Assembly (NCBI GenBank): GCA_009363875.1
Contig: CM018695.1
Location: 48,903,161 to 48,967,160, forward strand
Reading direction: 5' to 3'
Origin: Mikania micrantha
Lineage: Eukaryota > Streptophyta > Magnoliopsida > Asterales > Asteraceae
DNA: 64,000 nucleotides
Each line of letters opens with the position of its first letter. The first letter of the stretch is position 1. Under the pieces are notes generated by a model, which made no database searches, was not told where the DNA came from, and worked only from the letters and a program-made list of their open reading frames with translations. This document shows, piece after piece, positions 21,913-32,922 of the stretch. Both the position numbers and the translations under genes were made by a program.

Positions 21913-24832
21913 AACTAGCCGAAGATACTGTAAAAAGATGAGGGTACTTAAGCTTCATCTGGTCTTCACGTTCCCAGGTGAACTCAGCACCGCGTTTGCC
22001 CTCCCATCGCACTTTCACGATCGGGATACGGCTGCGTTTAAGTTTCTTGACCCCATGATCCATGATCTCAACTGGACATTCTATGAATTGCATGTTATTC
22101 TGAATCTGTATGTCTTCCAGTGGAATCTGAACATCATGATCCGCCAAGCATTTCTTAAGATTTGATACATGAAAAGTATCATGAACATTGCTTAGCTCCA
22201 CTGGAAGTTTGAGTTTGTAGGCTACGGGACCAATCCGTTCCAGGATCTCAAAAGGTCCAACGTACCTTGGTGCAAGTTTCCCTTTCTTCCCGAATCGGAC
22301 AACGCCTTTCCAGGGAGAAACTTTGAGTAAGACTCGGTCACCGACTTGAAACTCAAGCGGTTTCCGACGTCGATCAGCATAACTCTTCTGCCGATCTCGT
22401 GCGGCCTTAAGCCTTGACTGAATGATTGTGATTTTGTCTGATGTTTCCTGAATGAGTTCTGGTCCTACGACCTGTGAGTCACCAATCTCGGTCCAACAGA
22501 CCGGTGATCGGCACTTTCTACCATATAAAGCTTCGAATGGTGCACATTGGATGCTTGTATGGTAGCTATTGTTATATGAAAACTCAATGAGTGGTAGATG
22601 AGTGTCCCAACTTCCACCGAAGTCAATGACACAAGAACGGAGCATGTCCTCAAGTGTTTGGATAGTCCTTTCGCTTTGGCCGTCGGTTTGAGGATGATAC
22701 GCCGTGCTAAGATTAACACGCGTTCCCAAAGCCTTTTGCAATGATTGCCAGAAGCGAGAAGTGAAACGACTATCACGATCGGATATGATTGATGTTGGAG
22801 TACCATGACGTGCAATGATTTCATCGATGTACAATGTGGATAACTTCTCCATCTTGTAATCCTCTCGGATCGGGAGAAAATGAGCAGATTTGGTGAGTCG
22901 ATCAACGATCACCCAAATCGAATCGAAACCTCGCGGAGTTCTCGGCAACTTGGTTATGAAATCCATGGAAATTTGCTCCCATTTCCATTGAGGAAATTCA
23001 GGTTGCTGCAGAAGTCCCGAAGGCTTTTGATGTTCTGCTTTGACCTTTGAACATGTAAGACATTTTCCCACGTACAGAGCTATGTCTTTCTTCATCCCCG
23101 GCCACCAGTAAGATGTCCTCAAGTCTTGATACATCTTGTCGGCTCCAGGATGAACTGAGTATCGCGACTTATGTGCCTCATCACAGATGAGCGTGCGCAG
23201 TTCTTCAGACTTTGGTATCCAAATGCGACCGTTGAGATATAACACCCCATCAGCTCGAGGTTCTAGTTTCTTCTCAATGCCACAATCCAAGTCTGTCTTG
23301 AGTTGATTGTTTGTTACTACTTGTTGTTGTGCCATACGAATCAAGTCTTTCAAGTTTGGCTGTGTGTTGATCTCCATGGCTCTTACACGAATTGGTTTGA
23401 CTGGTTCCTTGCGACTAAGAGCATCCGCCACCACATTGGCTTTACCCGGATGGTAACGAATCTCACAGTCGTAATCAGTTAGAAGCTCAACCCAACGTCG
23501 TTGTCTCATGTTGAGTTCTTTCTGATTGAGAATGTGTTGCAGGCTCTTGTGGTCTGTATAGATGACACATTTAGTACCGTACAGGTAGTGTCTCCAAATC
23601 TTCAATGCAAATACCACAGCCCCTAACTCAAGATCATGAGTAGTATAATTCTTCTCATGAACCTTAAGTTGTCTTGAAGCATACGCAATGACCTTGTCCC
23701 GTTGCATAAGTACACAACCGAGACCAAGGTTTGAAGCATCACAGTAGACAATGAAATCATCACTGCCTTCTGGAAGACTAAGGATAGGGGAATTACATAA
23801 CTTCTGTTTAAGAAGTTGAAATGCATCTTCTTGTTTCTGTCCCCATATAAAGGCTTGACTTTTCTGAGTCAATGTAGTGAGTGGCAAAGCAATCTTAGAG
23901 AAATTTGCAATAAATCTCCTATAATAACCTACCAGACCCAGAAATGAACGAATTTCTGTTGGAGTAGATGGAGTAGTCCAGTTCTTAATCGCCTCAATCT
24001 TTGCTGGATCTACATGTATTCCATCCCTGTTGATGACATGTCCTAAGAAGTGAACTTCCTTTAGCCAAAATTCACACTTTGAGAATTTAGCACAAAGTTG
24101 TTCCTCTCTTAGTAGTTTCAAGACTTTCTTCAAATGATCCTCATGTTCTTGTTCTGACTTGGAATAAACCAGTATATCATCAATAAAGACGATAACAAAC
24201 TGATCCAAGTAAGGCCTGCAGACTCGGTTCATCAAGTCCATGAACACTGCGGGTGCATTGGTCAGCCCAAATGGCATAACCACAAACTCATAGTGTCCAT
24301 ATCGAGTCCTAAAAGCAGTCTTTGGTATATCCTCATCATTTACTCTTAACTGATGATACCCAGATCGTAAGTCAATCTTAGAGAAGCAAGTTGCTCCCTG
24401 TAATTGATCAAACAGATCATCGATCCTGGGCAGAGGATATCTATTCTTGATTGTCAACTTGTTCAATTCACGATAGTCGATGCACATACGAAATGAACCG
24501 TCTTTCTTTTTGACAAAGAGAACCGGAGCTCCCCATGGAGAGAAACTCGGTCTTATGAAACCTTTGTCTAAAAGTTCTTGAAGCTGACTAGACAGTTCTT
24601 GCATCTCAGACGGTGCTAATCGATACGGTGACTTCGCCACTGGGTTTGCTCCCGGGACAAGATCAAGTCTAAACTCCACTTGTCGGACTGGTGGTAGTCC
24701 AGGCAAGTCTTCTGGAAATACATCTGGATAATCTTTGATGACCGGTACATCTCCAACTGCTTTCTTGTCAGGTTTCTTTTCCACCACGTGAGCTAGGAAA
24801 GCATAATATTTCTTCTTCAGAAGAGGGCGTAC
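21911..24832 (-). CDS. Ty3/gypsy pol: RT, RNase H, integrase, chromodomain (5' truncated)
   Basis: About 970 codons are open up to an in-frame stop at 24833-24835. The 3' end is complete. In order: the RT entry motif (FPEDLPGLPPVRQVEF), RT with FVIVFIDDILVYS, RNase H with CDAS and YTDHKSL, the integrase zinc finger (SVHPGADKMYQDL, then CLTCSKVKAEH), the integrase core (MDFITKLP, IISDRDSRFTS, YHPQTDGQSERT), the C-terminal KVSPWKGVVRFGKKGKL, and a chromodomain (KVRWEGKRGAEFTWEREDQM). No ATG is needed because pol is normally made as part of gag-pol. Gag, protease and 5' LTR are absent, because a Copia element starts at 24875. The frame is remarkably intact for a truncated element, so the truncation is fairly recent. 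Confidence 0.92.
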   Translation of the reverse strand, partial: VRPLLKKKYYAFLAHVVEKKPDKKAVGDVPVIKDYPDVFPEDLPGLPPVRQVEFRLDLVPGANPVAKSPYRLAPSEMQELSSQLQELLDKGFIRPSFSPWGAPVLFVKKKDGSFRMCIDYRELNKLTIKNRYPLPRIDDLFDQLQGATCFSKIDLRSGYHQLRVNDEDIPKTAFRTRYGHYEFVVMPFGLTNAPAVFMDLMNRVCRPYLDQFVIVFIDDILVYSKSEQEHEDHLKKVLKLLREEQLCAKFSKCEFWLKEVHFLGHVINRDGIHVDPAKIEAIKNWTTPSTPTEIRSFLGLVGYYRRFIANFSKIALPLTTLTQKSQAFIWGQKQEDAFQLLKQKLCNSPILSLPEGSDDFIVYCDASNLGLGCVLMQRDKVIAYASRQLKVHEKNYTTHDLELGAVVFALKIWRHYLYGTKCVIYTDHKSLQHILNQKELNMRQRRWVELLTDYDCEIRYHPGKANVVADALSRKEPVKPIRVRAMEINTQPNLKDLIRMAQQQVVTNNQLKTDLDCGIEKKLEPRADGVLYLNGRIWIPKSEELRTLICDEAHKSRYSVHPGADKMYQDLRTSYWWPGMKKDIALYVGKCLTCSKVKAEHQKPSGLLQQPEFPQWKWEQISMDFITKLPRTPRGFDSIWVIVDRLTKSAHFLPIREDYKMEKLSTLYIDEIIARHGTPTSIISDRDSRFTSRFWQSLQKALGTRVNLSTAYHPQTDGQSERTIQTLEDMLRSCVIDFGGSWDTHLPLIEFSYNNSYHTSIQCAPFEALYGRKCRSPVCWTEIGDSQVVGPELIQETSDKITIIQSRLKAARDRQKSYADRRRKPLEFQVGDRVLLKVSPWKGVVRFGKKGKLAPRYVGPFEILERIGPVAYKLKLPVELSNVHDTFHVSNLKKCLADHDVQIPLEDIQIQNNMQFIECPVEIMDHGVKKLKRSRIPIVKVRWEGKRGAEFTWEREDQMKLKYPHLFTVSSAS

Positions 24833-24874
24833 CTAACTATCAAGCGGATTTTCCTCTTGATGTCGATGAAGTAA
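24833..24874 (-). pseudogene. residual protease-RT linker of the truncated gypsy element
   Basis: This 42-bp piece continues the gypsy homology past an in-frame stop and ends at the Copia LTR. The bases just before the junction are AAGTAA. Confidence 0.45.
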
Positions 24875-25449
24875 TGTTGGAAATTTGAATAGTTTCAAAT
24901 TTAATATGAATTAAAATCAAAGACTTTTCATATTACTCTATTAAATCAATACTTTTCAAATTACATATATTGATTATATGTATTATGTCAAGACTCTTGG
25001 TATCACCTTCATGTAGTATAAATAGAAGACATATTTGTTAAGTTGTTAAAAAGAATACTACATACCATCACACACAAACTTTGAAGAATTTCCAACTTTC
25101 TCAACTTTTTAAGCTTTTGTTTAAGATATTTTTTTAGGTGCTAGGTTAATCCCGACAGTACACAAACTGTATCGGATGTTGTATCCTGGGAGACAGACGC
25201 GTTCGTCTTGAGAAGAGGCGCGAAATCTGTTTTAAGGGAAGCGTATTGAATACGTGCCTCAACCACAATTGCCAAAACGTTTAATCATGTTGCAGCGGAG
25301 AATAAGTTGAAGAAGCAACTGATTGAAAACTAGAGTCAAGAAAACTACAAGAAGTCTTGAATAATATGTTGCAGACATCGGTTTGAATTAACTATAATAC
25401 TTTATATAAATTGGATTTTATATTTCTATTATCATTCATTTAGAATGCA
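24875..25449 (+). repeat. 5' LTR of a Copia element
   Basis: It starts TGTTGGAAATTTGAA and ends AATGCA, followed by TGGTATTG, which resembles the start of a tRNA-Met PBS (TGGTATCAG). A TATA box (TATAAATAG) lies at 25017-25025, about 140 bp from the start. The 575-bp length is usual for Copia. The right edge depends on the weak PBS match. No matching 3' LTR was found. Confidence 0.6.
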
Positions 25450-27583
25450 TGGTATTGTACTAGTTTGTTTCCCAAATATAACGAGAGTATCGTTAATATA
25501 TTTTATTATTATTTTAATAAAACATGACCCACCTCCTACAATCTTAAAACATAATTTCATGAAATTGTTATAAAAAAATTTTAAAAACCTTACTATTAAG
25601 GATTTTGGGTTCACGAAATGTTAAAATAAATAATAGTTGACATGTTTTTTTTTAAATCTTGCATATATAATTTTGGGAAATGTCTAGTTTGGTACAATGA
25701 ATTTGGATTCAATTGGAGTACAATTGATAATCCAAAATAACATTATATAAAATGAATGGTTTATTCAATCATATTTGTTTAAATGATTTTAATTGTTTAA
25801 CGTGCTAACATGTGTGTTAGATCGGGTTTATTGATAAAAACGGTTCTAGTATTTGATAGGGTATGAATATGCTAAAAGTTTGTGAATATTGGTAATAATG
25901 GTTTTTAAGATAAAAGCAAAAAGATAAAAATAATAATAATAAATTAATTCAATTTTCTAGAAATCATTAATTGTCATTTTGGGTATGGCAAGCTAATATA
26001 TGACAAGTTGGAAGCCATAATTGATATGGTTAACGGTTGAATAATTGCTTCCATGATCTCCAAATTATGATGGGCTTGAATGTCATTCAAATATATTTTG
26101 AAACGGCTAAAATATTCACAAGCCTCTTAAATATAATTTTAAATGCCAGTATATTATATTTTCTTCAATTTACGGTGAGAAATTACCATCAAACGACTGA
26201 TGCTTGTAGTTTGGTTTCCTTTGGGGATAGTCTTTGACACAACCCAATAGCACAGTAAGAAAGGAAAAGAAGGAACAAAAGGCATCGAGCTTTAATTTTA
26301 GTAAGCATTATATCAAACGGTTTCAACGGGTAGCGTGAGTCCGGGTATGTAAACTGTGGTGTATACTGGTTTGGTTCATAAACCAAAAGGTTATTAAAAA
26401 ATGATTTTGTATTTTTCTTACCACACACATGTTTATTTTGTATAAACGTGATAAGTTTTACAATGATTTTGGTAATCGTTTATTTCTAACAAGTGTGTTA
26501 GTACATGTTTGTTTTATAGACGGAAAACATAAGAAATGATTTGTGTTAATGAGAGAGTTAGAACCGGTTTGTTTTATAAACCAAAAATCTTTAGAAACGA
26601 TTATTGTAATCGTTTATTTCTGATGAGAGTGTTAGAAATCGGTTTATCATAAAAATTATTATTATTTTTTCTTTCGGTTAGTTTTTCTAACGCGATATAA
26701 GTGTTCTTGGTTGAAAATGTTTTAAGTAAACATTTTATTAATGTGTGTGTTAGTCATGAATTATGTAATAATATTACTTTATGTAAGCATTTTTCAATTA
26801 TCTAACGTGAACGTTAGACACGGTTTTTATAATCGATTAAATTCTAATATGATTATTAGAAAAAACTTATGTTATAAATAATAAATTGTTTTATGTAAAC
26901 AATTTAATTATCTTACATGAAAGTTGGATACGATTTGTATAATCGTTTTATTTTGAACAGAGTTGTGATTGTTGATTTGGAGTTTCAAGATGAAACAACA
27001 AAAGAATGAAGATGTTGTTATTGGGGCCATTTTTGGTTTATCCCAAAAGACACGTGTCATTGCATATCGAGGATGGTTCCTCATGACTGGTGGAACCATT
27101 CATGCATCTTCGGATTTTAATGATTTTATGGACTATCGGCCCATAAAAAGAAGCATTATAATGATCAATGGTGATATGACACAAGCTGTTGGAGTTGGGA
27201 ATGTGGAACTTAAAATGTCCACAGGTGATTCCCTATTTCTAAAGATGTTTATTATGTCCCTAGCATAAGTAAGAGTGTAATTTCTGCAAGCAAGTTGAAT
27301 ATCGAGGGTTACTCGATCTTGCATCAACAGAAAAATGGTGCGTGTTTCGTAAAAAGGAAAATGTTAAGTTCAATGCGGTTGGAACATTAAGATATGGAAT
27401 GTACCAACTTGAACTCTGGAGTGATGTGGAGCTAGAGGACAATGAAATGTCAGATGCATAAAGTGTTAAAGATAGTAACAATATATGACTTGATGTTTAG
27501 AACTCATCTATATGTCTTTTTAAACTATTACAAATAAACATTTGTTTTGGTGCGTTGGTTGTGTTCAATATCTTCAGATAACA
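25450..27583 (+). pseudogene. decayed Copia internal region (protease recognisable)
   Basis: The best part is 26990-27460. It reads ASSDFNDFMDYRPIKRS, then INGDMTQAVGVGNVELKMS, and after a frameshift DVYYVPSISKSVISASKLNI, the pattern of Copia protease (DF...YRPI, GVG.V.LK, VLYVP..SKNLIS). It continues into LRYGMYQLEL before the GAG-pre-integrase region. Gag (25450-26950) is not recognisable; that stretch is AT-rich with repeated words such as TGTTAGAA(A)(C)CGGTTT. The body is interrupted at 27584 by a solo LTR. Confidence 0.65.
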
Positions 27584-29203
27584 TGTCACACCCCCAAATT
27601 TCAACTAACGGAATCATACCGTTTGGGACGTGACAAACCAGGATCTCAGATCATTAGACATAACGAAGACCTCTATATGCTTTTCAACATAATTATGGTC
27701 TTAATTGAAAATTCAGAGTTTTAAAACATTGCGGAAGCGTTTGTAAAAAGTAAAACAATTCAAAGTTTGCAAAATGTAAATTACAACGATAAAATCACAA
27801 ATGTTCAAATTCAAATCAACTATAATGTAAAACATGCATGAGACTCGATCTCCTAGTCCATGCTCATCTGTTCTTGTACCTTAGCGTCCTGAGAAAACAT
27901 GTAAATCAAGTCAACACAAAGGTTGGTGCATACACAGGTTTGTTAATCACAAATGTTTGAAACAACTGTTTGAAATGAAATGTTTACAGATAGCATAATC
28001 ACACATGCATAGTCATGATAGCTAGTCATTTGTACTATTTACATAAGTGGTCGACACCGAAGCTGACTGTTTGAATGTTGGTTGCCTTTCCACTATTGTC
28101 TAGCACAAACAATAGTAATATGAATTGGCTAGTCAAACACTTGCGTAGATCCCATCTACCAAGTGAGGTTTGTCAAACCTAATAGATCTATTTACAACTA
28201 CCACGCTTTGCACTACGGCAAACTAAACGGTTCGATATGTAAGGACTTGTAATGCTATGTTCGCACTTAATGTAAACAGCTAACTCATGCAAGTGATATG
28301 TATCTAAAATGTTTGTTGCACATGTTTTCTCCCCCAAAACAGTTAAAATAAGAAAAAGGGCCGTGTACGCACCTTTGAGTGTAGCAGAATGATCAAACAC
28401 ACGTGAACTCGCGTATATAATTGTAACAGCAAGTACCAGATCGTCCGGCAAGTCCGTACGGTACGTGTACTTTCTACAGTAACTATGTGTACTTATATGA
28501 TTGTGAACAGTATTTGTATTAACAGAATCCTAAATACAAGAAATCGTTGTACGTATTTTCGTATAAACTTAAATACATTAAGTACAACGTACATTTGAAA
28601 CAATAGTTGCGTTTATTAAGTGAAAACTTAATTACAGTTAACACAACAAATCACGAGAAACAACGATGCTCAAACAATACCCAGAAACATATCGGTTGCG
28701 ATCTGATGTCCACAATTGACAGGAATCAGATGACCGACAAGTCAGTACAAGAACAATGTGAAAACAGGATGGTTAGTTGAGTCCGACAGTGAGGAAACGC
28801 AATCCAAACACAATTACAGTGTTATTTCAGAATAACGAACTGACAGTGTGTTTGCGTGGGTGACGATTCACACAAACATATCTGTGAGTTTAGAGTTCTG
28901 AAATAATGACTGAAAAGTAGAAAACAAAAGTCAGAAAGCAAAACCATCGTCGTATTCGTTCGGGTGACGATTCGAACGAATTACGCGCGAAGGTGACGCG
29001 ATCTGACGAAACGAAAACGAAAACACGACACGAACGAAAGTAATTTAATAAAATAAAATAAATAACATTTTACAATTTTGAAACTCATCAAAATAATTAA
29101 ATTAAAGCTTTTTAATTAATTCCATTTAAATTACGCGTAATTTTCCGGAAACGTAACGAAAACGCGAACCGAGCAACAAACACGAACCCGAACTCACCCG
29201 TGG

Positions 29204-29211
29204 TATAAATA
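29204..29211 (+). promoter_or_regulatory. TATA box of the nested LTR
   Basis: TATAAATA lies just after a GC-rich block with ACGCG and CGAACC words. The equivalent box in the sister LTR is at 42809-42816 on the minus strand. Confidence 0.6.
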
Positions 29212-29914
29212 CCATGAATGAGTTCATTTTTACTCATTTTCTCTCCTTCTTCCCCACTCAAACCCTAAATCCCGGTTTTGAAAACCCTCACCATATTCAA
29301 ACTTCAAATGCTCATAACTCTCTCATTTCTTAACGAAATTGAGTGATTCTTTCGCCTAAACGAAGCTCTTGATCTCTACTACACGAAAGTACAACCGATC
29401 TAAGCCAAAAACCACGGAAATCTGAGGTAAGAAGCTGTGAAAATAGCGAAAAATAGGGTTTTTCCACCCTTTTTGTTCTAATCTTCTTCTAGCCGGCCAA
29501 CCACCTTGAAGCCCGAACCCTACAGCCATGGACAACCAGTCTAGCATAAGTTATCATGGAAGTCACCCTTAGATCTTGAGACGGTGTTACTTGGAGAGTA
29601 GGCCATGAACGGCCGAATGGCCCCACCCAGGTCGACGAATGACCTAGAGCCGAATGGCATAAGGGTCGAATGAGCCACCATCTTCATTCGACCAGGAACC
29701 TCCTCATTCGCTGCTCCTCATTCGCTGCTTCTCATTCGCCAAGCAGCCATTCCATTCGAGCAAACCCTAGTCGAATAGCCTTCATTCGCCATTCTTTTGG
29801 CTATGCTAGCTACTTGACCAACACCCATACTCTCTACTTTTCTGGTTCAGACTATACCCACAATACTACTGATGAAACCCTAGTCGACCAAGGAAAGACA
29901 ATAGAACCAATTTC

Positions 29915-30790
29915 ACTTGGCCCAACAGTAGGCCCACATGCATTCTGGTAGGCCCAGGATAGGCCCAACAGCCTACTGTCTAGGCCCAGGTGTATCTTGG
30001 CCCAAATAAACTGTTCCAGCCCAGTAGCCCTAGTAGGCCCCAAATATTTAACCAAAAACCTTGTTGTGGCCCATATTCATTAGGTAACCAAGGACAAATT
30101 GGCCCACGATCGATTTCAGCCCAAAGGAACCAGGCCCATGTTGGCCCAAGACATATTTTACTTCAGGCCTTGATGGAATCCAAGGGTCCCAGTAAAATCA
30201 TCTCCAGGCCCACTGTTTTTGGCCCAAGGCCACTATTTTGGGCCAACAGCCCAATTTTTAGGCCCACAGTTGTTTCAGCCCGTGTAAGCAAGGCCCAGCT
30301 TGGCTTATGAACTATGTTAGTGAAGGCCTAAGACAAAACTCATTGGGCCCATCAAAATCAGCCCGAGGCCCACAGAAACTGATCCAAGGCCTATTTTGAG
30401 GCCCTTGTCCTCATTTTGGAGCCACTTTGCTAATAACTTGGCCAACAGCCTATTTCTGGCCCACTTTTGAATCCTACAGCCCATTCTAACTATAGGCCCA
30501 ACAAATCTTGACTGGGCCCACCTTTGGCCCAACAATTTCTCTTGTGGCCCAATAGAGGCCCATAAGAACATTTGAAATCTAGGTCTTGTAACATTTGTCC
30601 GGGCCTTTATATTCCATTAGTCCAAATCATTGTCCCACACTTTCAAATAAGCCTCACCATCCTAAATTGTTCAAGAACTATTCCAAGACCCATGGATTTG
30701 GGCCCAAGGCCCAACTTGCTACACAAAGGCCCAACAAGTAACTTGGTCACATTGTTCGGTCCATATGCCATGATTAGGCCCACATGGGTT
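29915..30790 (+). repeat. GGCCCA (TGGGCC) array
   Basis: About 25 GGCCCA words occur over 0.88 kb in irregular context, the longest such cluster in the window. In the plus-oriented LTR it lies downstream of the TATA box, unlike the U3 position of the clusters at 8215 and 11100. Confidence 0.8.
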
Positions 30791-31353
30791 CACTACATTT
30801 CATAAGATCAAATAAGATATGTCAAAAGAATGTTTGCTTAATTAATTCTTAATTATGCAATAAATGTTCAAAACGTACAAGATCAACAAAGACGAGTTGG
30901 AAACTAAGCACTAAGTCTTTCATCAAAGCAAATGGTTTATAACTAATGACAAGATGATAACTTATAAGGTCATTAACTTGAATCAAACATATGGGACCGA
31001 ACAGGGATCATGACCAAGTCTTACGCGTGTTAGCCAACTTTAGGGCTAACACATATATCTATACACACAAAACCCTACAAAACTTATACTTACAAGTCTT
31101 AACAACGTGAAATCAATACAGGAACGTGAAAACAAACCCAATTACAACACAGAGCGCGTGCATTCTTTTGTTTAAGCTAAGTCAACTCAACAGCTACAAG
31201 GTGAGTTCATTGCCCCTTTTCTAACATTTTGTTTTAAAACGCGGGGCTGAGAAGCATGCGTAAACTGTTTTATGTAAATTGTTTACTTGAATGCTTTTAT
31301 ATGTTTACATGTATAACTGTTATCTAGACTCCTGGTTAGGTAACTGTTATGTA

Positions 31354-31615
31354 TCAAAGAACTATTTCAAAGAACTATTTTCAAAGAACTAAAGACCTCA
31401 AACAAAGAACTATTTTCAAAGATCTATTTTCAAAGAACTAACGATCTATTTTCAAAGAACTATTTCAAGAAGGTGTTGTCAAAGAACTAACGATCTATTT
31501 CAAAGAACTAAGTACAAAGAACTATTTTGAGGAACATCTGGGAAATGCTCAAAGATAACATGTGCCAAAGAACTAAAGAACTAAAGAACTATGGACGGTC
31601 TAAAGAACTATGAAA
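31354..31615 (+). repeat. AAAGAACTA short-motif repeat
   Basis: Words of the form CAAAGAACTATTTT are repeated with variable spacing more than fifteen times. It looks like a slippage-derived expansion. Confidence 0.75.
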
Positions 31616-32904
31616 GCCTATATATCAAAAGATGTCCTAGCTAGACTGATTGATTATAGGTCACATGTTTGATGAGGTTTACAGATCTCCTTTACTACTA
31701 AGTACCTTGATTGACAGACTAGTCTACTCGAGTTGACCAAAGGCCCCAATCGTTAGGACTTAGATTTTATTGAATGTTTATTTATTGATTTAATTAAGCA
31801 TTTATAACAAATTCTACAATTGCTGTGTTAATCATATTTGTATGATGAACATATGAAATCAAGAGAGATTTCAAATGATTGCAATTACAGGAACAGAGAA
31901 CAGAGGGATCATGGGTGTTTCAAGGTGTATGGTAGGTAAAAACGCTTAATTATCATTAACAACAATGTCCTATGCGGATTAGTATGTGGTGGGACGTCGT
32001 CTGGGCGGGGTTGTAGCCCTGACCCAGGGGTATGCCCTATATATAAGCATACCGATCTGGATGATACATGTGGTGTTAATGAGGTTAGGGTCTTTACCGA
32101 AAGAAGGGTTCAAAACATTTTCAAATTTATAAAACTATATGAACTCACCAACCATGTGTTGACTTGATCTTTTTGCATGACTTCTCAGGTGACGAACAGG
32201 TCAATTAGGAAGTCATTACTTCTGGGCTAGGACTTCTATTAGAAGACTTAGTATTTTGGACCTGCATATTTTTGAATACATCATTATACATACCCTTTTG
32301 TATATCTTGTGTAAATACAAGATAGAAACTTATGATGTTAATAGTAGATTTACATTGTTAAATTATAAACAATACTGATGTAATTTAACTTTGTAATTCT
32401 ATCATATTTAGCATTTCTCATTTGTGTATCATGTGCAATATAACAATTTGATCAATCCGATTATCACTCACGATATCGCGCCCCGGGAACCTTCCGCCCG
32501 ACGGGACAACCGATCCTATCCCGCCGGCTCGGGGTGTGACAATAATCCTCTACGAAAAATCTGTGTTTAAACAATTACGTTGTGTTATTCGGGATGTCAT
32601 TTTGTGTTTGAAATCACATACGTGTCAACACACATATGTTAGATTGTTAGAAACGTGCACAATTAAGTACGCGTGACTTTAGAGTCGTTTAATAAAATCA
32701 TATAGTTGTTTATGATTTTATTTAAATAAGCGTAATTACACGCGATTACGTTTTCGGGTTAAAATGTGAATTTTATTATCTTATTCGGTTCGGGATCTCG
32801 TTACGGTTCCAACGCAACTTGAACCAGTCGAAACGGAGTTATAATGAAGGAGTTATGATAAAATCACTAAAAATGATTTAAAAACTCAAAAACCAGCAGA
32901 GGCC

Positions 32905-32922
32905 GGGTTCGAACCCGTGACC
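32905..32922 (-). promoter_or_regulatory. Pol III B-box-like motif in the split solo LTR
   Basis: On the minus strand it reads GGTCACGGGTTCGAACCC. It is the third copy of the motif at the corresponding LTR position. Confidence 0.4.

Larger units (their letters stand above)
28422..32541 (+). mobile_element. solo LTR nested inside the solo LTR, opposite orientation
   Basis: It begins TGTAACAGC and ends CGGGGTGTGACA, 4120 bp, flanked by ATAAT (28417-28421 and 32542-32546). The uninterrupted sequence at 6430-6460 and 9330-9350 shows the empty site. The reverse complement matches the LTR at 39181-43595 at both ends. Landmarks: a TATA box at 29204-29211, an ATTCG/CGAAT array at 29600-29790, a GGCCCA array at 29915-30790 and an AAAGAACTA repeat at 31354-31615. 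Neither PBS nor polypurine tract adjoins it. Confidence 0.92.

Noticed and set aside
22465..22905. 146-residue ORF within pol
   Set aside because: Shifted frame of the integrase region of the real pol.
29670..30805. Several short ORFs around the GGCCCA array
   Set aside because: They derive from a low-complexity LTR section, have no domain pattern and lie on both strands.
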